From: Frankia sp. RB7
Lineage (GTDB): Bacteria > Pseudomonadota > Alphaproteobacteria > Rhizobiales > Xanthobacteraceae
Assembly: GCA_030403585.1 (NCBI GenBank)
Contig: JAUEPE010000021.1
Location: forward strand, 41,809 to 105,808
Length of the DNA: 64,000 nt
Direction: 5' to 3'
Made by a program: the position numbers and the translations under genes. Of this stretch, positions 51,508 through 59,403 are shown one piece after another. The notes under the pieces are model-generated. The model made no database searches, was not told where the DNA came from, and worked only from the letters and a program-made list of their open reading frames with translations. Position 1 is the stretch's first letter. Each line of letters starts with the position of its first letter.

Positions 51508-52659
51508 ATGAAACGCTTTTACCTGACCGCCGCCATCGCGGCGGCGACGCTGGCGCTACCGGCCTTGCCCGCGCTGGCCCAGACCGCCGAGATCACCATC
51601 GGCATCACCACCACCACGACCGGACCGGGCGCAGCGCTCGGCATTCCCGAGCGCAATGCGCTGGAATTCGTACCGAAGGAAATCGGCGGCGTGCCGCTGA
51701 AGATCATCGTGCTCGACGACGGCGGCGACCCCACCACCGCGACCACCAACGCCCGCCGCTTCGTCACCGAATCCAAGGCCGACATCATCATGGGATCGGC
51801 GATCACTCCGCCGACGATCGCGGTCTCCAACGTCGCCAACGAAGCCGGCATTCCCCATTTCGGCCTCTCCCCGTTCCCGATCACGCCGGAGCGCATGAAG
51901 TGGTCGGTGGCGATGCCGCAGCCGATTCCGATCATGGGCAAGGTGCTCTACGAGCACATGAAGGCGCATAACGTGAAGTCGGTCGGCTATATCGGCTATT
52001 CCGACTCCTACGGCGACCTCTGGTTCAACGACTTCAAGGCCCAGGGTGTGCCGATGGGCATGACGCTCGCCGATGAGGAGCGGTTTGCCCGTCCCGATAC
52101 ATCCGTGACCGGGCAGGTGCTGAAGCTCGTCGCCGCTAATCCCGATGCGATCCTGATCGGCGCCTCCGGCACCGCCGCCGCACTGCCGCAGACCGAACTG
52201 CGTGAGCGCGGCTATCAGGGCCTGATCTACCAGACCCATGGCGCAGCCAGCATGGATTTCATCCGCATCGCCGGCAAGGCAGCGGAAGGCGTGCTGATGG
52301 CGTCGGGCCCGGTGATGGACCCCGAGGATCAGCCGGACAGCGCCCTCACCAAAAAGCCGGGCATGGCGCTGAACGCCGCCTATGAAGGCAAGTACGGCCC
52401 GAGCAGCCGCAGCCAGTTCGCCGGCCATTCCTATGACGCTTTCGAGATTCTGAAGCGCGTCATTCCGGTTGCGCTGAAGACGGCCAAGCCCGGGACGCCA
52501 GAATTCCGCGAGGCGATCCGCCAGGCGCTGCTTTCGGAGCGGGAAATCGCGGCGAGCCAAGGTGTCTACAACTTCACCGAAAAGGACCGCTACGGCCTCG
52601 ACGACCGCTCGCGCATCCTGCTCACGGTCAAGGACGGCAAATACACGCTCGCCAAGTAA
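51508..52659 (+). CDS. Branched-chain-type ABC transporter substrate-binding protein
   Basis: 383 residues with a signal peptide ending ALAQT. Periplasmic binding protein of the HAAT type (LivJ-like, peripla_BP_6), ITIGITTTTTGPGAALG start. No permease or ATPase lies in the window. AAGGGAGG precedes the ATG. Probably the last gene of the hydroxycinnamate operon and binds an aromatic acid, with the rest of the transporter encoded elsewhere. Confidence 0.93.
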   Translation: MKRFYLTAAIAAATLALPALPALAQTAEITIGITTTTTGPGAALGIPERNALEFVPKEIGGVPLKIIVLDDGGDPTTATTNARRFVTESKADIIMGSAITPPTIAVSNVANEAGIPHFGLSPFPITPERMKWSVAMPQPIPIMGKVLYEHMKAHNVKSVGYIGYSDSYGDLWFNDFKAQGVPMGMTLADEERFARPDTSVTGQVLKLVAANPDAILIGASGTAAALPQTELRERGYQGLIYQTHGAASMDFIRIAGKAAEGVLMASGPVMDPEDQPDSALTKKPGMALNAAYEGKYGPSSRSQFAGHSYDAFEILKRVIPVALKTAKPGTPEFREAIRQALLSEREIAASQGVYNFTEKDRYGLDDRSRILLTVKDGKYTLAK

Positions 52660-52684
52660 GCGGCGACAAGTTTCCAGCACGACG

Positions 52685-52717
52685 AGAGCCGGCCCGATGG
52701 GCCGGCTCTTTTCTTTG
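52685..52717 (+). terminator. Rho-independent terminator after the substrate-binding protein gene
   Basis: AGAGCCGGCCC (52685-52695) pairs with GGGCCGGCTCT (52699-52709) around a GAT loop, followed by a T-rich run (TTTTCTTT). It ends the operon 25 bases after the last stop. Confidence 0.88.
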
Positions 52718-52749
52718 AAATAAGACTGCGGCCCGGCGTTGGTGCGCTC

Positions 52750-52775
52750 CCTCTCTCGCTTACAAGCGGGAGAGG
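52750..52775. repeat. CCTCTC palindrome
   Basis: CCTCTCTCGCTT (52750-52761) and AAGCGGGAGAGG (52764-52775) pair with one mismatch, a member of the family at 44718-44874. Confidence 0.55.
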
Positions 52776-52803
52776 TGCAGCGAGTCCGCGGATACCCTGA
52801 ACG

Positions 52804-53532
52804 CTAGGCCGCCTGACGCAGCGGAGTCCAGGCGAACTCCGGATAGTAGGTGTCCATCATCCGGTCGACATAGGCGGTGAGGTTTTGAAATCCTTCCGCG
52901 CGCTCGCGCAGACGGGATTCGAAGAACGGTGTGAGAATTCCTGCAAGCGCGCCGAAAGCGGTCGCGTCGACCCCACTGGGCTTGCTGCCCATCAGATAGT
53001 ATTTGTCGCCGAGCTGCACCGAGAGTGCGAACAGCGAGCGGACCGCGAGCTCGACATCGTCATCGGGGGCGTGGCGGCCGAGGCCGGAGAGCAAATAGTT
53101 CTCGGCGACGCGGAATTGCGCGTCCTCGCGCAGCTTCTCGCGGCTGTGCTCGGGCGCCCCGTCGAAGAAATGCGCAGGGCCCTTGGCGAAATTGGCAGCA
53201 TCGACCCAGCGCGCGCCGACCAGCGACCAATAGACGTGGTGCTCGATCATGCGCTCGAACGCCCAGGCCTGGGCGCGTTCGTGCAGGGATAGGCCGGCGT
53301 CGAAGTCGAAGCTGTAGCGGCGCTCGATATGGGCGCGGATGAAGGTGGAATCGGCCACCGCCTCGCCGCCGTCATCGATGAAAGGCAGCTGCCCCTTCGG
53401 CGAAGCCGGCGGCATCGCACGCTCCTTCCGGTAGGGCAGTCCCGCCATCTTGAGTTGCACCTCGGTCTTGGTGACGAAGGGGCTGATTTCCGGCAGGCCG
53501 AAGCCGGTGCCAAAGCCGTAAAGCGTGATCAT
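52804..53532 (-). CDS. Glutathione S-transferase family protein, metaxin/Faxc-like
   Basis: 242 residues. N-terminal thioredoxin-like half with TLYGFGTGFGLPEISPFVTK and a C-terminal helical half with LSVQLGDKYYLMGSKPSGVD. The GST-C layout is of the metaxin/failed-axon-connections type. 38 bases after the 91-residue gene, so an operon with it. Regulated by the divergent WYL protein in all likelihood. Confidence 0.9.
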   Translation of the reverse strand: MITLYGFGTGFGLPEISPFVTKTEVQLKMAGLPYRKERAMPPASPKGQLPFIDDGGEAVADSTFIRAHIERRYSFDFDAGLSLHERAQAWAFERMIEHHVYWSLVGARWVDAANFAKGPAHFFDGAPEHSREKLREDAQFRVAENYLLSGLGRHAPDDDVELAVRSLFALSVQLGDKYYLMGSKPSGVDATAFGALAGILTPFFESRLRERAEGFQNLTAYVDRMMDTYYPEFAWTPLRQAA

Positions 53533-53570
53533 TTGAGCTCTCCTGAACCTACCGAAAGAGTTGACGGAAC

Positions 53571-53846
53571 CTAGCGACGGGCTGCTGCCACCATGGTGGC
53601 AGCAGCCGTGATATCTTCTGCGAAACGGGCTCCCTCCCAGGCGCGGCCCATCACATGGCGGACCAGCGCGTCCGCAGCCTGGACCAGCGAACGTGTCAGC
53701 ATGGTCGCGAGCGCAACGCGGAGGTCGACGACGGTGAGATCGAAAAACGTGAGGCGGCCGAAGGCCCAGCTAGACAGCGAGGCATGCAACGAGGCCTGGC
53801 TCCGCCACAACGGACCGGCCGGACCGAAATGGGTTGGAATGATCAT
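53571..53846 (-). CDS. Small protein of unknown function ahead of GST-like gene
   Basis: 91 residues starting MIIPTHFGPAG; no signal or membrane segment, Ala-rich helix near the C-terminus (AEDITAAATMVAAARR). I believe it is real because AGAGGA lies 7 bases before the ATG and because it is divergent from a WYL regulator, first in line with the GST-like gene. No family recognised. Confidence 0.6.
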   Translation of the reverse strand: MIIPTHFGPAGPLWRSQASLHASLSSWAFGRLTFFDLTVVDLRVALATMLTRSLVQAADALVRHVMGRAWEGARFAEDITAAATMVAAARR

Positions 53847-53892
53847 GGACAAATCCTCTTCAGTCGATGTGTTGTCCCGGTATAGAACTCCC

Positions 53893-53916
53893 CTGCTGCC
53901 AGCATCCTGTCAGCAG
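53893..53916. promoter_or_regulatory. WYL regulator operator
   Basis: 24-base imperfect palindrome with outer arms CTGCTG and CAGCAG and inner CCAG...CTGT, ten of twelve pairs matching. Located between the divergent 91-residue gene and the WYL regulator gene. Its CTGCCA...TGTCAG core resembles the operator at 60964-60994. Confidence 0.6.
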
Positions 53917-53958
53917 CCACGCGCCGTTTTCTGATCCGTCCCCGATGAGAGAATTGTC

Positions 53959-54657
53959 ATGAGACGCGCCGACCGGCTGTTTCAGATCATCCAGGTGCTG
54001 AGGCGCACCCGTAAGCCGCTGACGGCGGACGCGATTGCGGCCGAGCTCGAGACCTCGAAGCGCACGATCTATCGCGACATCGCCACGCTGATGGGCCAGC
54101 GCGTGCCGATCCGCGGCGAAGCTGGCATGGGCTACATTCTCGAGAAGGGTTTTGACCTGCCACCCCTGATGCTGACACCCGACGAGATCGAGGCGGCGGT
54201 GCTGGGCGCGCAATGGGTCGCGGGCCATGCCGATTCCACACTGGCGCGCGCGGCTGAAGATCTGATGGCCAAGATCGCCGACACCGTGCCCGAGCGCCTG
54301 CGTCCCTTCGTGCTGGAGCCTGCGAGCCGCGCGCGGCCGAGCTGGAACAGGGAGCCGGACCGCCTGGACATGGCGCGTACGCGCACCCAGATCCACGAAG
54401 GCAAGAAGATCATGCTGCGCTATCGCGACGAGCAGGGCCGCCCCAGCGAACGCATGATCTGGCCGATCTCGGTCGGCTATCTCGAAGCGGTGCGCCTGCT
54501 CGCGGCATGGTGCGAGTTGCGCAGCGATTTCCGCAGCTTCCGCACCGACCGGGTGGTGGATGCGACCTATCTCGACGAAAGATATCCGGAACGGCGCGAC
54601 GTCTTGCGCGCGAAATGGCGGCAGAGCCTGGTCTGGGGCCCACCGAAAGATACATGA
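53959..54657 (+). CDS. WYL/YafY-type transcriptional regulator
   Basis: 232 residues. N-terminal winged HTH (RADRLFQIIQVLRRTRKPLT then AELETSKRTIYRDIATLM) and a WYL domain (about 120-215, ILRYRDEQGRPS-type strand then ISVGYLEAVRLLAAWCELR). Stop overlaps the YkgJ-like gene start by 4 bases. Likely controls the divergent GST-like operon. Confidence 0.92.
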   Translation: MRRADRLFQIIQVLRRTRKPLTADAIAAELETSKRTIYRDIATLMGQRVPIRGEAGMGYILEKGFDLPPLMLTPDEIEAAVLGAQWVAGHADSTLARAAEDLMAKIADTVPERLRPFVLEPASRARPSWNREPDRLDMARTRTQIHEGKKIMLRYRDEQGRPSERMIWPISVGYLEAVRLLAAWCELRSDFRSFRTDRVVDATYLDERYPERRDVLRAKWRQSLVWGPPKDT

Positions 54658-54986
54658 CCACGATGGATGAAACGTCCGCGATCGACCTGTCGATCTTTTG
54701 CCAGAGCTGCGGCGCCTGCTGCGGCTATTCGCAGAACTGGCCGCGCTTCTCGATCGAGAGCGACGAGGAGCTTGCTGCGATTCCTGAGACACTCGTCAAC
54801 GAGCGTCAATCGGGCATGCGCTGCGAAGGCGATCGCTGCTCAGCGCTGCAGGGCGAGATCGGCAAGGCGACCGCGTGCGGCATCTATGCGGTGCGGCCGG
54901 AGGTGTGCCGCACCTGCATGCCGGGCGACGCCGAATGCGCGATGGCGCGGCGGAAGTTCGGACTGCCTGTGATCGAGACCGCTTAA
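54654..54986 (+). CDS. YkgJ-family cysteine-cluster protein
   Basis: 110 residues. Eight cysteines in a zinc/iron-chelating pattern: FCQSCGACCGYSQNW near the N-terminus, then MRCEGDRCSAL, TACGIYAVRPEVCRTC and CAMA. The YkgJ family is thought to bind Fe or Zn; function unknown. Overlaps the regulator stop (ATGA), so co-transcribed with it. Convergent with the next gene. Confidence 0.9.
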   Translation: MTTMDETSAIDLSIFCQSCGACCGYSQNWPRFSIESDEELAAIPETLVNERQSGMRCEGDRCSALQGEIGKATACGIYAVRPEVCRTCMPGDAECAMARRKFGLPVIETA

Positions 54987-55381
54987 GCGGGGACGGCTTC
55001 GCTGATCTCGTCGTCGATCTCGTCGTCCAGCGGTGCGAGCACCGAGAGCGGCTTGGTCGACAGCGTGATCGGCTTGCGGCTACCCGACAGCGACGGGGAC
55101 GATTTGGCCGAGCCCTCGCGCGACAGCGCATAGAGCGTCGAACCAACACGGCCGCCGCTCTCGATCAGGTCGCGCTCGTTGCAGCTCGCTGCGATCGCGA
55201 CTGCCAACGAATGCAAATGGCTGCGGCGATAGCAGAACAGCGCCAGCATGGCGCGGACATCCGGGGAAACAGTCTCAACCAACCTCGGCAGGCCGCTTTC
55301 ATTGGCGCGATACATTTCGCCAAGGAGTTCGTCGCGGACCGGGCAGAAATCGCTTTCATAGGCGTCGCGGCTTGAAAACAT
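54983..55381 (-). CDS. Hypothetical protein, about 132 residues
   Basis: MFSSRDAYESDF start with GAGGAG 6 bases ahead. No membrane segment; helical central region (LLGEMYRANESGLPRLVETV, then a Cys-containing FCYRRSHLHSLAVAIAASC), and an acidic C-terminus (DDEIDDEISEAVPA). I do not recognise a family. Overlaps the convergent YkgJ-like gene by 4 bases. Confidence 0.75.
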   Translation of the reverse strand: MFSSRDAYESDFCPVRDELLGEMYRANESGLPRLVETVSPDVRAMLALFCYRRSHLHSLAVAIAASCNERDLIESGGRVGSTLYALSREGSAKSSPSLSGSRKPITLSTKPLSVLAPLDDEIDDEISEAVPA

Positions 55382-55510
55382 TGCAGTTCTCCTCGAAGCC
55401 GAAGATGCAGCGCAATTCTCTAATGAAAGGTTAACCACCCCGGGCGGTAGTCACCCGGGGTGCTTGCCCGTGGGCCGCGAATCAGCCCGGGCGAGACTTG
55501 TTGCGTACCC

Positions 55511-55588
55511 GTCATTCCGGGGCGGTCCGCAGGACCGAACCCGGAATCTCGAGCTTCCGGGTTCTCGCTTCGCGAGCACCGGAACGAC
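55511..55588. repeat. Palindromic intergenic element
   Basis: 78 bases. Ends GTCATTCCGG (55511-55520) and CCGGAACGAC (55579-55588) are inverted repeats, nine of ten matching. Inside are further stems, AACCCGGAA/TTCCGGGTT and GGTCC/GGACC. No ORF. Typical of rhizobial RPE-type palindromes. Confidence 0.65.
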
Positions 55589-55599
55589 AGTGCAAGCAG

Positions 55600-56001
55600 T
55601 CAGTTCGCCGCCATGAAGATGGAGAGGCCGAAGCCGGTCAGGTGGTGCAGCGCCTGGTCGACGCCGATCAAGGTCCAGAACCAGGGGTGCTCCTGGTTGA
55701 CGCCGAAATTGGCCGAGACCAGTCCCTTGGCGCGGTCGATCGTGATGTGAATGACGAAGTCGATAAGCGCCACGAACCAGAATTTCGGCGCCACGATCAG
55801 GATCAACGGCAGCGCAACCGCAAGGTGAATCAGGCAATGCACCAGAAGCGGCAGGGCCCAGCCGTGCTTCTGGTCCTTGCCTTGCGCCATCCAGGCGGTC
55901 TGCAGCACGAAATCGGCGATGATGTGCTTGAAGGTGAGCAACAACATCCAGCCAATGAGCGCTTCGACCGGAACCGCCGATGACAGAGGTGGAAACGACA
56001 A
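55600..56001 (-). CDS. DUF3307 family membrane protein
   Basis: 133 residues, four helices. The conserved KHIIADFVLQTAWMAQGK and LPLLVHCLIHLAV segments, and FVIHITIDRAKG near the middle, are typical for DUF3307. Often found near toxin or phage-shock-type genes in other bacteria; here alone. Function unknown. Confidence 0.9.
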   Translation of the reverse strand: MSFPPLSSAVPVEALIGWMLLLTFKHIIADFVLQTAWMAQGKDQKHGWALPLLVHCLIHLAVALPLILIVAPKFWFVALIDFVIHITIDRAKGLVSANFGVNQEHPWFWTLIGVDQALHHLTGFGLSIFMAAN

Positions 56002-56350
56002 AGCTGACGCCCTCGTTGACTCGAAAAGAAAAAATGGAGCGTTCAGCGCAACTTCTTCTTGGACCCGTCAGAACATCCGGGACCGCTGATTTATGACATC
56101 TCCCGCGACGGAATGCAGCCGGGGGAACTGGAAAATCGCCAACTGTGGCTAAACGGTGATAGCATGACCAAACGACGCGGATCGGTTGGGTAAGGTTACC
56201 TTCGGCGCGGAATTTGCATTCTCTCGCTGGCGCGCTATCATTCTCAGGTAGAGGAATATCGTTCTTTTTTCAGACGCTTACGAATTTTTCGAGCGTGCCG
56301 CCGGCGATGGCCGTGCCGCCCGCCACCCCAGGAATAAGGCCAGTGCTGCC
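56002..56350. other. Intergenic region with no recognised gene
   Basis: About 350 bases between divergent DUF3307 and TAXI genes. No convincing ORF with a ribosome site, no repeat of the families above, no clear promoter. Moderately AT-rich stretches (TTGCGATAAC-like) are present but not interpretable. Confidence 0.6.
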
Positions 56351-57799
56351 ATGAGTGCTGAAGGCCCGACCTCGTCGACCGAGCTTCCGCCGCCACGGCG
56401 TCCCAAGGTGATCAAGACCAATCAGCAGCAGGTCCTGCTGTATGTCGTGCTGACCCTGCTGCTGTCGCTCGCCACCGTCTGGGCCGGGCGCGCCTGGTTG
56501 CACAATTCGGAGACGCTGACCTTTGCCGTTGGTGCTCCCAACAGCGACGAGGCACTGTTCGCGACCAAGCTCGCCACGCTGCTGAAGAACAACGCCTCGC
56601 GTTTCCGGATCAAGATCGTCAACAATGCCGACAACGCCAAGGCGCTCGCGCAGTTCGATCGCAGGCAGGCCGATCTTGCCGTCCTGCGCACCGACGCCAA
56701 GGTGCCGCTGCGGGCGCGCACGCTCGCGATCCTCGAGCACGATCTCGTGCTGCTGCTCGGCCCCGGCAACAAGAAGATCAAGTCGCTGGCCGAGCTCAAG
56801 AAGAAGAAGGTCGCCATTCTCGCCGAGAATGATTCGTCCCTCGCCTTCGTGCGCAGCATCCTCGACATTCCCGCCGACAGCCCCGACGCCGCGAAGATCC
56901 AGATGGCGCCGCAGGGTGCGCCGCTGGACAAGCTGTTGGCGCCTGCCAGCAGCTTTGGCGCGGTGATTGCCGTCGTCCACGCCTCCAAGGCCGTGCGCGA
57001 CAAGGCCTATGAGCAGGTCGCCAAGCACGGCGGCTTCACGCTCAATGCAATCGACGAAGCCAAGGCGCTGGCGCGTAAATTCCCCGGTATTTCCGACGAG
57101 ACGCTGACAGCCGGCACGCTGTCCGCCTCGCCCGAGATTCCCGACGACGATCTCGACACGATCGGCCTCGAATGGCTGCTTGTCGCGCAATCCAAGATGT
57201 CGGCGACCACCGCTGGCGACCTCGCGCGCATCGTCTACGAGAACAAAGCCGCGCTCGGGCTCGACAGCGGCTTTGCGACCCATATCGAACCGGCCTCCGT
57301 CGAGAAGGACGCTTTCGTGATGGCGCATCAGGGCGCGGCCGACTACATCAACGACGACACCAAGTCGTTCATGGATAAGTACAGCGACATGATGTATCTG
57401 GGCGCCGCCGCGCTCAGCGTCATCGGCTCGATCTTCGCGGGCATCTACGCCAAGATCACCCGCGTCGCGCCGGAAAAGGCGAGCGAGCTTTCCACCGCGA
57501 TCCTCGATATCGGCGAGCGCATCGAGCACGCCCACTCGCTGGATCAGCTCGAATGTCTCCAGGACGAGCTCGAGGGTATCCTGCGCGGTGCGGTGATCGG
57601 CTTGCGTGACGGCACCATCAGTACCGACGGCCTCGATACGTTCAGGCTCGGCTACGAATTCGTTCGTGACGAGATCGGGATGCGCCGCGACTACCTCAAG
57701 CGCCACGCCAGCGAGATCGAGAAGATCGCCGCCCCTGCCGCGCTCCCCCTACCCGAAGACAGCAACGTCGTGGTGGTGAAGACAGCTCAGAGCGCCTGA
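56351..57799 (+). CDS. Membrane-anchored TAXI family protein
   Basis: 482 residues. N-terminal cytosolic tail, a helix at about 28-50, a periplasmic TAXI-type solute-binding domain (about 52-340, LTFAVGAPNSDEALFATKLA and ILEHDLVLLLGPGNKKIKSL), a second helix (about 348-368) and a cytosolic C-terminal region of about 110 residues. TAXI proteins usually serve TRAP transporters, but no permease is near and this one is bound to the membrane on both sides, suggesting a sensor. Substrate unknown. Confidence 0.88.
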   Translation: MSAEGPTSSTELPPPRRPKVIKTNQQQVLLYVVLTLLLSLATVWAGRAWLHNSETLTFAVGAPNSDEALFATKLATLLKNNASRFRIKIVNNADNAKALAQFDRRQADLAVLRTDAKVPLRARTLAILEHDLVLLLGPGNKKIKSLAELKKKKVAILAENDSSLAFVRSILDIPADSPDAAKIQMAPQGAPLDKLLAPASSFGAVIAVVHASKAVRDKAYEQVAKHGGFTLNAIDEAKALARKFPGISDETLTAGTLSASPEIPDDDLDTIGLEWLLVAQSKMSATTAGDLARIVYENKAALGLDSGFATHIEPASVEKDAFVMAHQGAADYINDDTKSFMDKYSDMMYLGAAALSVIGSIFAGIYAKITRVAPEKASELSTAILDIGERIEHAHSLDQLECLQDELEGILRGAVIGLRDGTISTDGLDTFRLGYEFVRDEIGMRRDYLKRHASEIEKIAAPAALPLPEDSNVVVVKTAQSA

Positions 57800-57920
57800 C
57801 CTATCGATTCGTGCCTCAGGATTGGGCGCGCGCGCCGATTAGGCGAATCGTCACTCCGACCGTGGAACGGTTTCCCTTCCGCGGCCGTTGGTACTCCCGA
57901 GCACAATCGGAGAACGCACC

Positions 57921-58139
57921 ATGCGTATGCTCCTTCTCATCGTCTTGCTGGGAATGCTGGTTGCGGTTGGTTACTTCGCCTACTCGGCCATGGCAGTCGG
58001 GGGCGACCCGATCCCGACGGAAGGTTATGTGGCCCTGGCGCTGGGAGCGGGGTTCTCCGTGGTCGTCGGCATCGGCTTGATGATGTTGCTGTTTTTGAGC
58101 AGCCGCCGCGGCTACGACGAGCCGCCACACTTCAAATAG
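57921..58139 (+). CDS. Small two-helix membrane protein
   Basis: 72 residues, helices at about 4-22 and 37-60, ending SSRRGYDEPPHFK. CGGAGAA lies ahead of the ATG. No family recognised. Confidence 0.7.
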   Translation: MRMLLLIVLLGMLVAVGYFAYSAMAVGGDPIPTEGYVALALGAGFSVVVGIGLMMLLFLSSRRGYDEPPHFK

Positions 58140-58281
58140 CGACCCGGCCCTCCCCGAAATTAGCCACTCGCACCGAAGGCCGGCGCCTGTCGTTGACGGC
58201 CTCCGTGCAGGCATGCACTTTGGCGCGCAAGTCCCACCCGGGACCTCAAAGACCGATCTCGAGACCGGGCCGCCTTCCCGC

Positions 58282-59391
58282 ATGTCCAAGCCGATGTTTC
58301 CCGCTCTGGCCCAGTTCGTGGCCGCCACGGCCGGCCGCAACATGACCAAAGCGGCCTATGTGGCCGTGACAGTCGGCGTGGTCAGCATGGTGCTGCTGAC
58401 GCTCGATCCGGCCTACGAGGCGGCCCATCGCTGGGTCGATTTCCTGCTGTGGGCCTGTCTTGTCTATTTCGTGTTCGAATGGCTGGTCCGGCTGCGCCAC
58501 ATGGCGCACCAGCGGCGGCTCGCCCTCTACATGTCCTCCTCCGCCGGGCTGGTCGACGCATTGGGGGCGCTGGCCGTGCCGGTCGCCCTGGTCCTCGGCG
58601 CCGAGCCCAGGACGGCCTGGCTGCTGAGCGTGCTCTGGGTCTTGAAGGTGGTGCCGGGCATTCCTGGCCTGCGCCAGCTCCGCCGCGTGCTTGTGCTCGA
58701 ATCAGGCCCGCTGCTCAGCGTGCTCGTGATTTTCCTGATGGTGGTCTTCCTCGCCTCCGTTGCCGAATATTTCCTGGAGCGGGACGTGCAGCCGCAGACC
58801 TTTGGCAGCGTCCCCGCCGCGCTGTGGTGGGCGGTCGTCACGCTGACGACGACAGGCTATGGCGATGCCGTGCCGGTAACGCCCGCGGGTCGCATGGTGG
58901 CGGCGCTGGTGATGATCTCCGGCCTCGGCGTGTTCGGCCTCTGGACTGGTATTCTGGCGACCGGGTTCGCTGCGGAAACGCGGCGTGACAACTTCCTCAA
59001 GACCTGGGAATCCGTCAGCAAGGTGCCGTTCTTCGCCGCGCTCGGGCCCGCGGCCATCGCCGACGTCACCCACATGCTGCGCACCATGGAGCTGCCGGCG
59101 CGCACCATGATCATCCGTAAGGGTGCGCAGGGCGACTGCATGTATTTCATCGCGGCCGGCGAGGTCGAGGTCGACCTCCCCGGCAAGAAGGTCCAGCTCG
59201 GGGACGGCGCCTTCTTCGGTGAGATGGCGCTACTCGGCAACAACATGCGCGGTGCCAATGTCTCGACCACGAAAGTGTCGCGGCTGCTGGTGCTCGACCT
59301 CGTCGACTTCCGCGTGCTGATGGCGCGCCACCCTGATCTGGCCGAGACCATCGATGCGGAAGCAAAGCGCCGCACGCTCGAAAACAAGTAA
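58282..59391 (+). CDS. Cyclic nucleotide-gated K+ channel, MlotiK1-like
   Basis: 369 residues: six helices, a pore with the selectivity filter TLTTTGYGD (about 188-195), and a C-terminal cyclic nucleotide-binding domain (FFGEMALLGNNMRGANVS, the phosphate-binding cassette). Layout and size are close to MlotiK1 of Mesorhizobium, a cAMP-gated K+ channel. Starts ATG 58282 or 58213; neither has a strong ribosome site. Followed closely by an enoyl-CoA hydratase. Confidence 0.92.
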   Translation: MSKPMFPALAQFVAATAGRNMTKAAYVAVTVGVVSMVLLTLDPAYEAAHRWVDFLLWACLVYFVFEWLVRLRHMAHQRRLALYMSSSAGLVDALGALAVPVALVLGAEPRTAWLLSVLWVLKVVPGIPGLRQLRRVLVLESGPLLSVLVIFLMVVFLASVAEYFLERDVQPQTFGSVPAALWWAVVTLTTTGYGDAVPVTPAGRMVAALVMISGLGVFGLWTGILATGFAAETRRDNFLKTWESVSKVPFFAALGPAAIADVTHMLRTMELPARTMIIRKGAQGDCMYFIAAGEVEVDLPGKKVQLGDGAFFGEMALLGNNMRGANVSTTKVSRLLVLDLVDFRVLMARHPDLAETIDAEAKRRTLENK

Positions 59392-59403
59392 ATGGAGACA
59401 AGA

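Noticed and set aside
56270..57706. 478-codon minus-strand open frame across the TAXI gene
   Set aside because: High-GC antisense shadow; the plus strand encodes a membrane protein with a recognisable TAXI domain.
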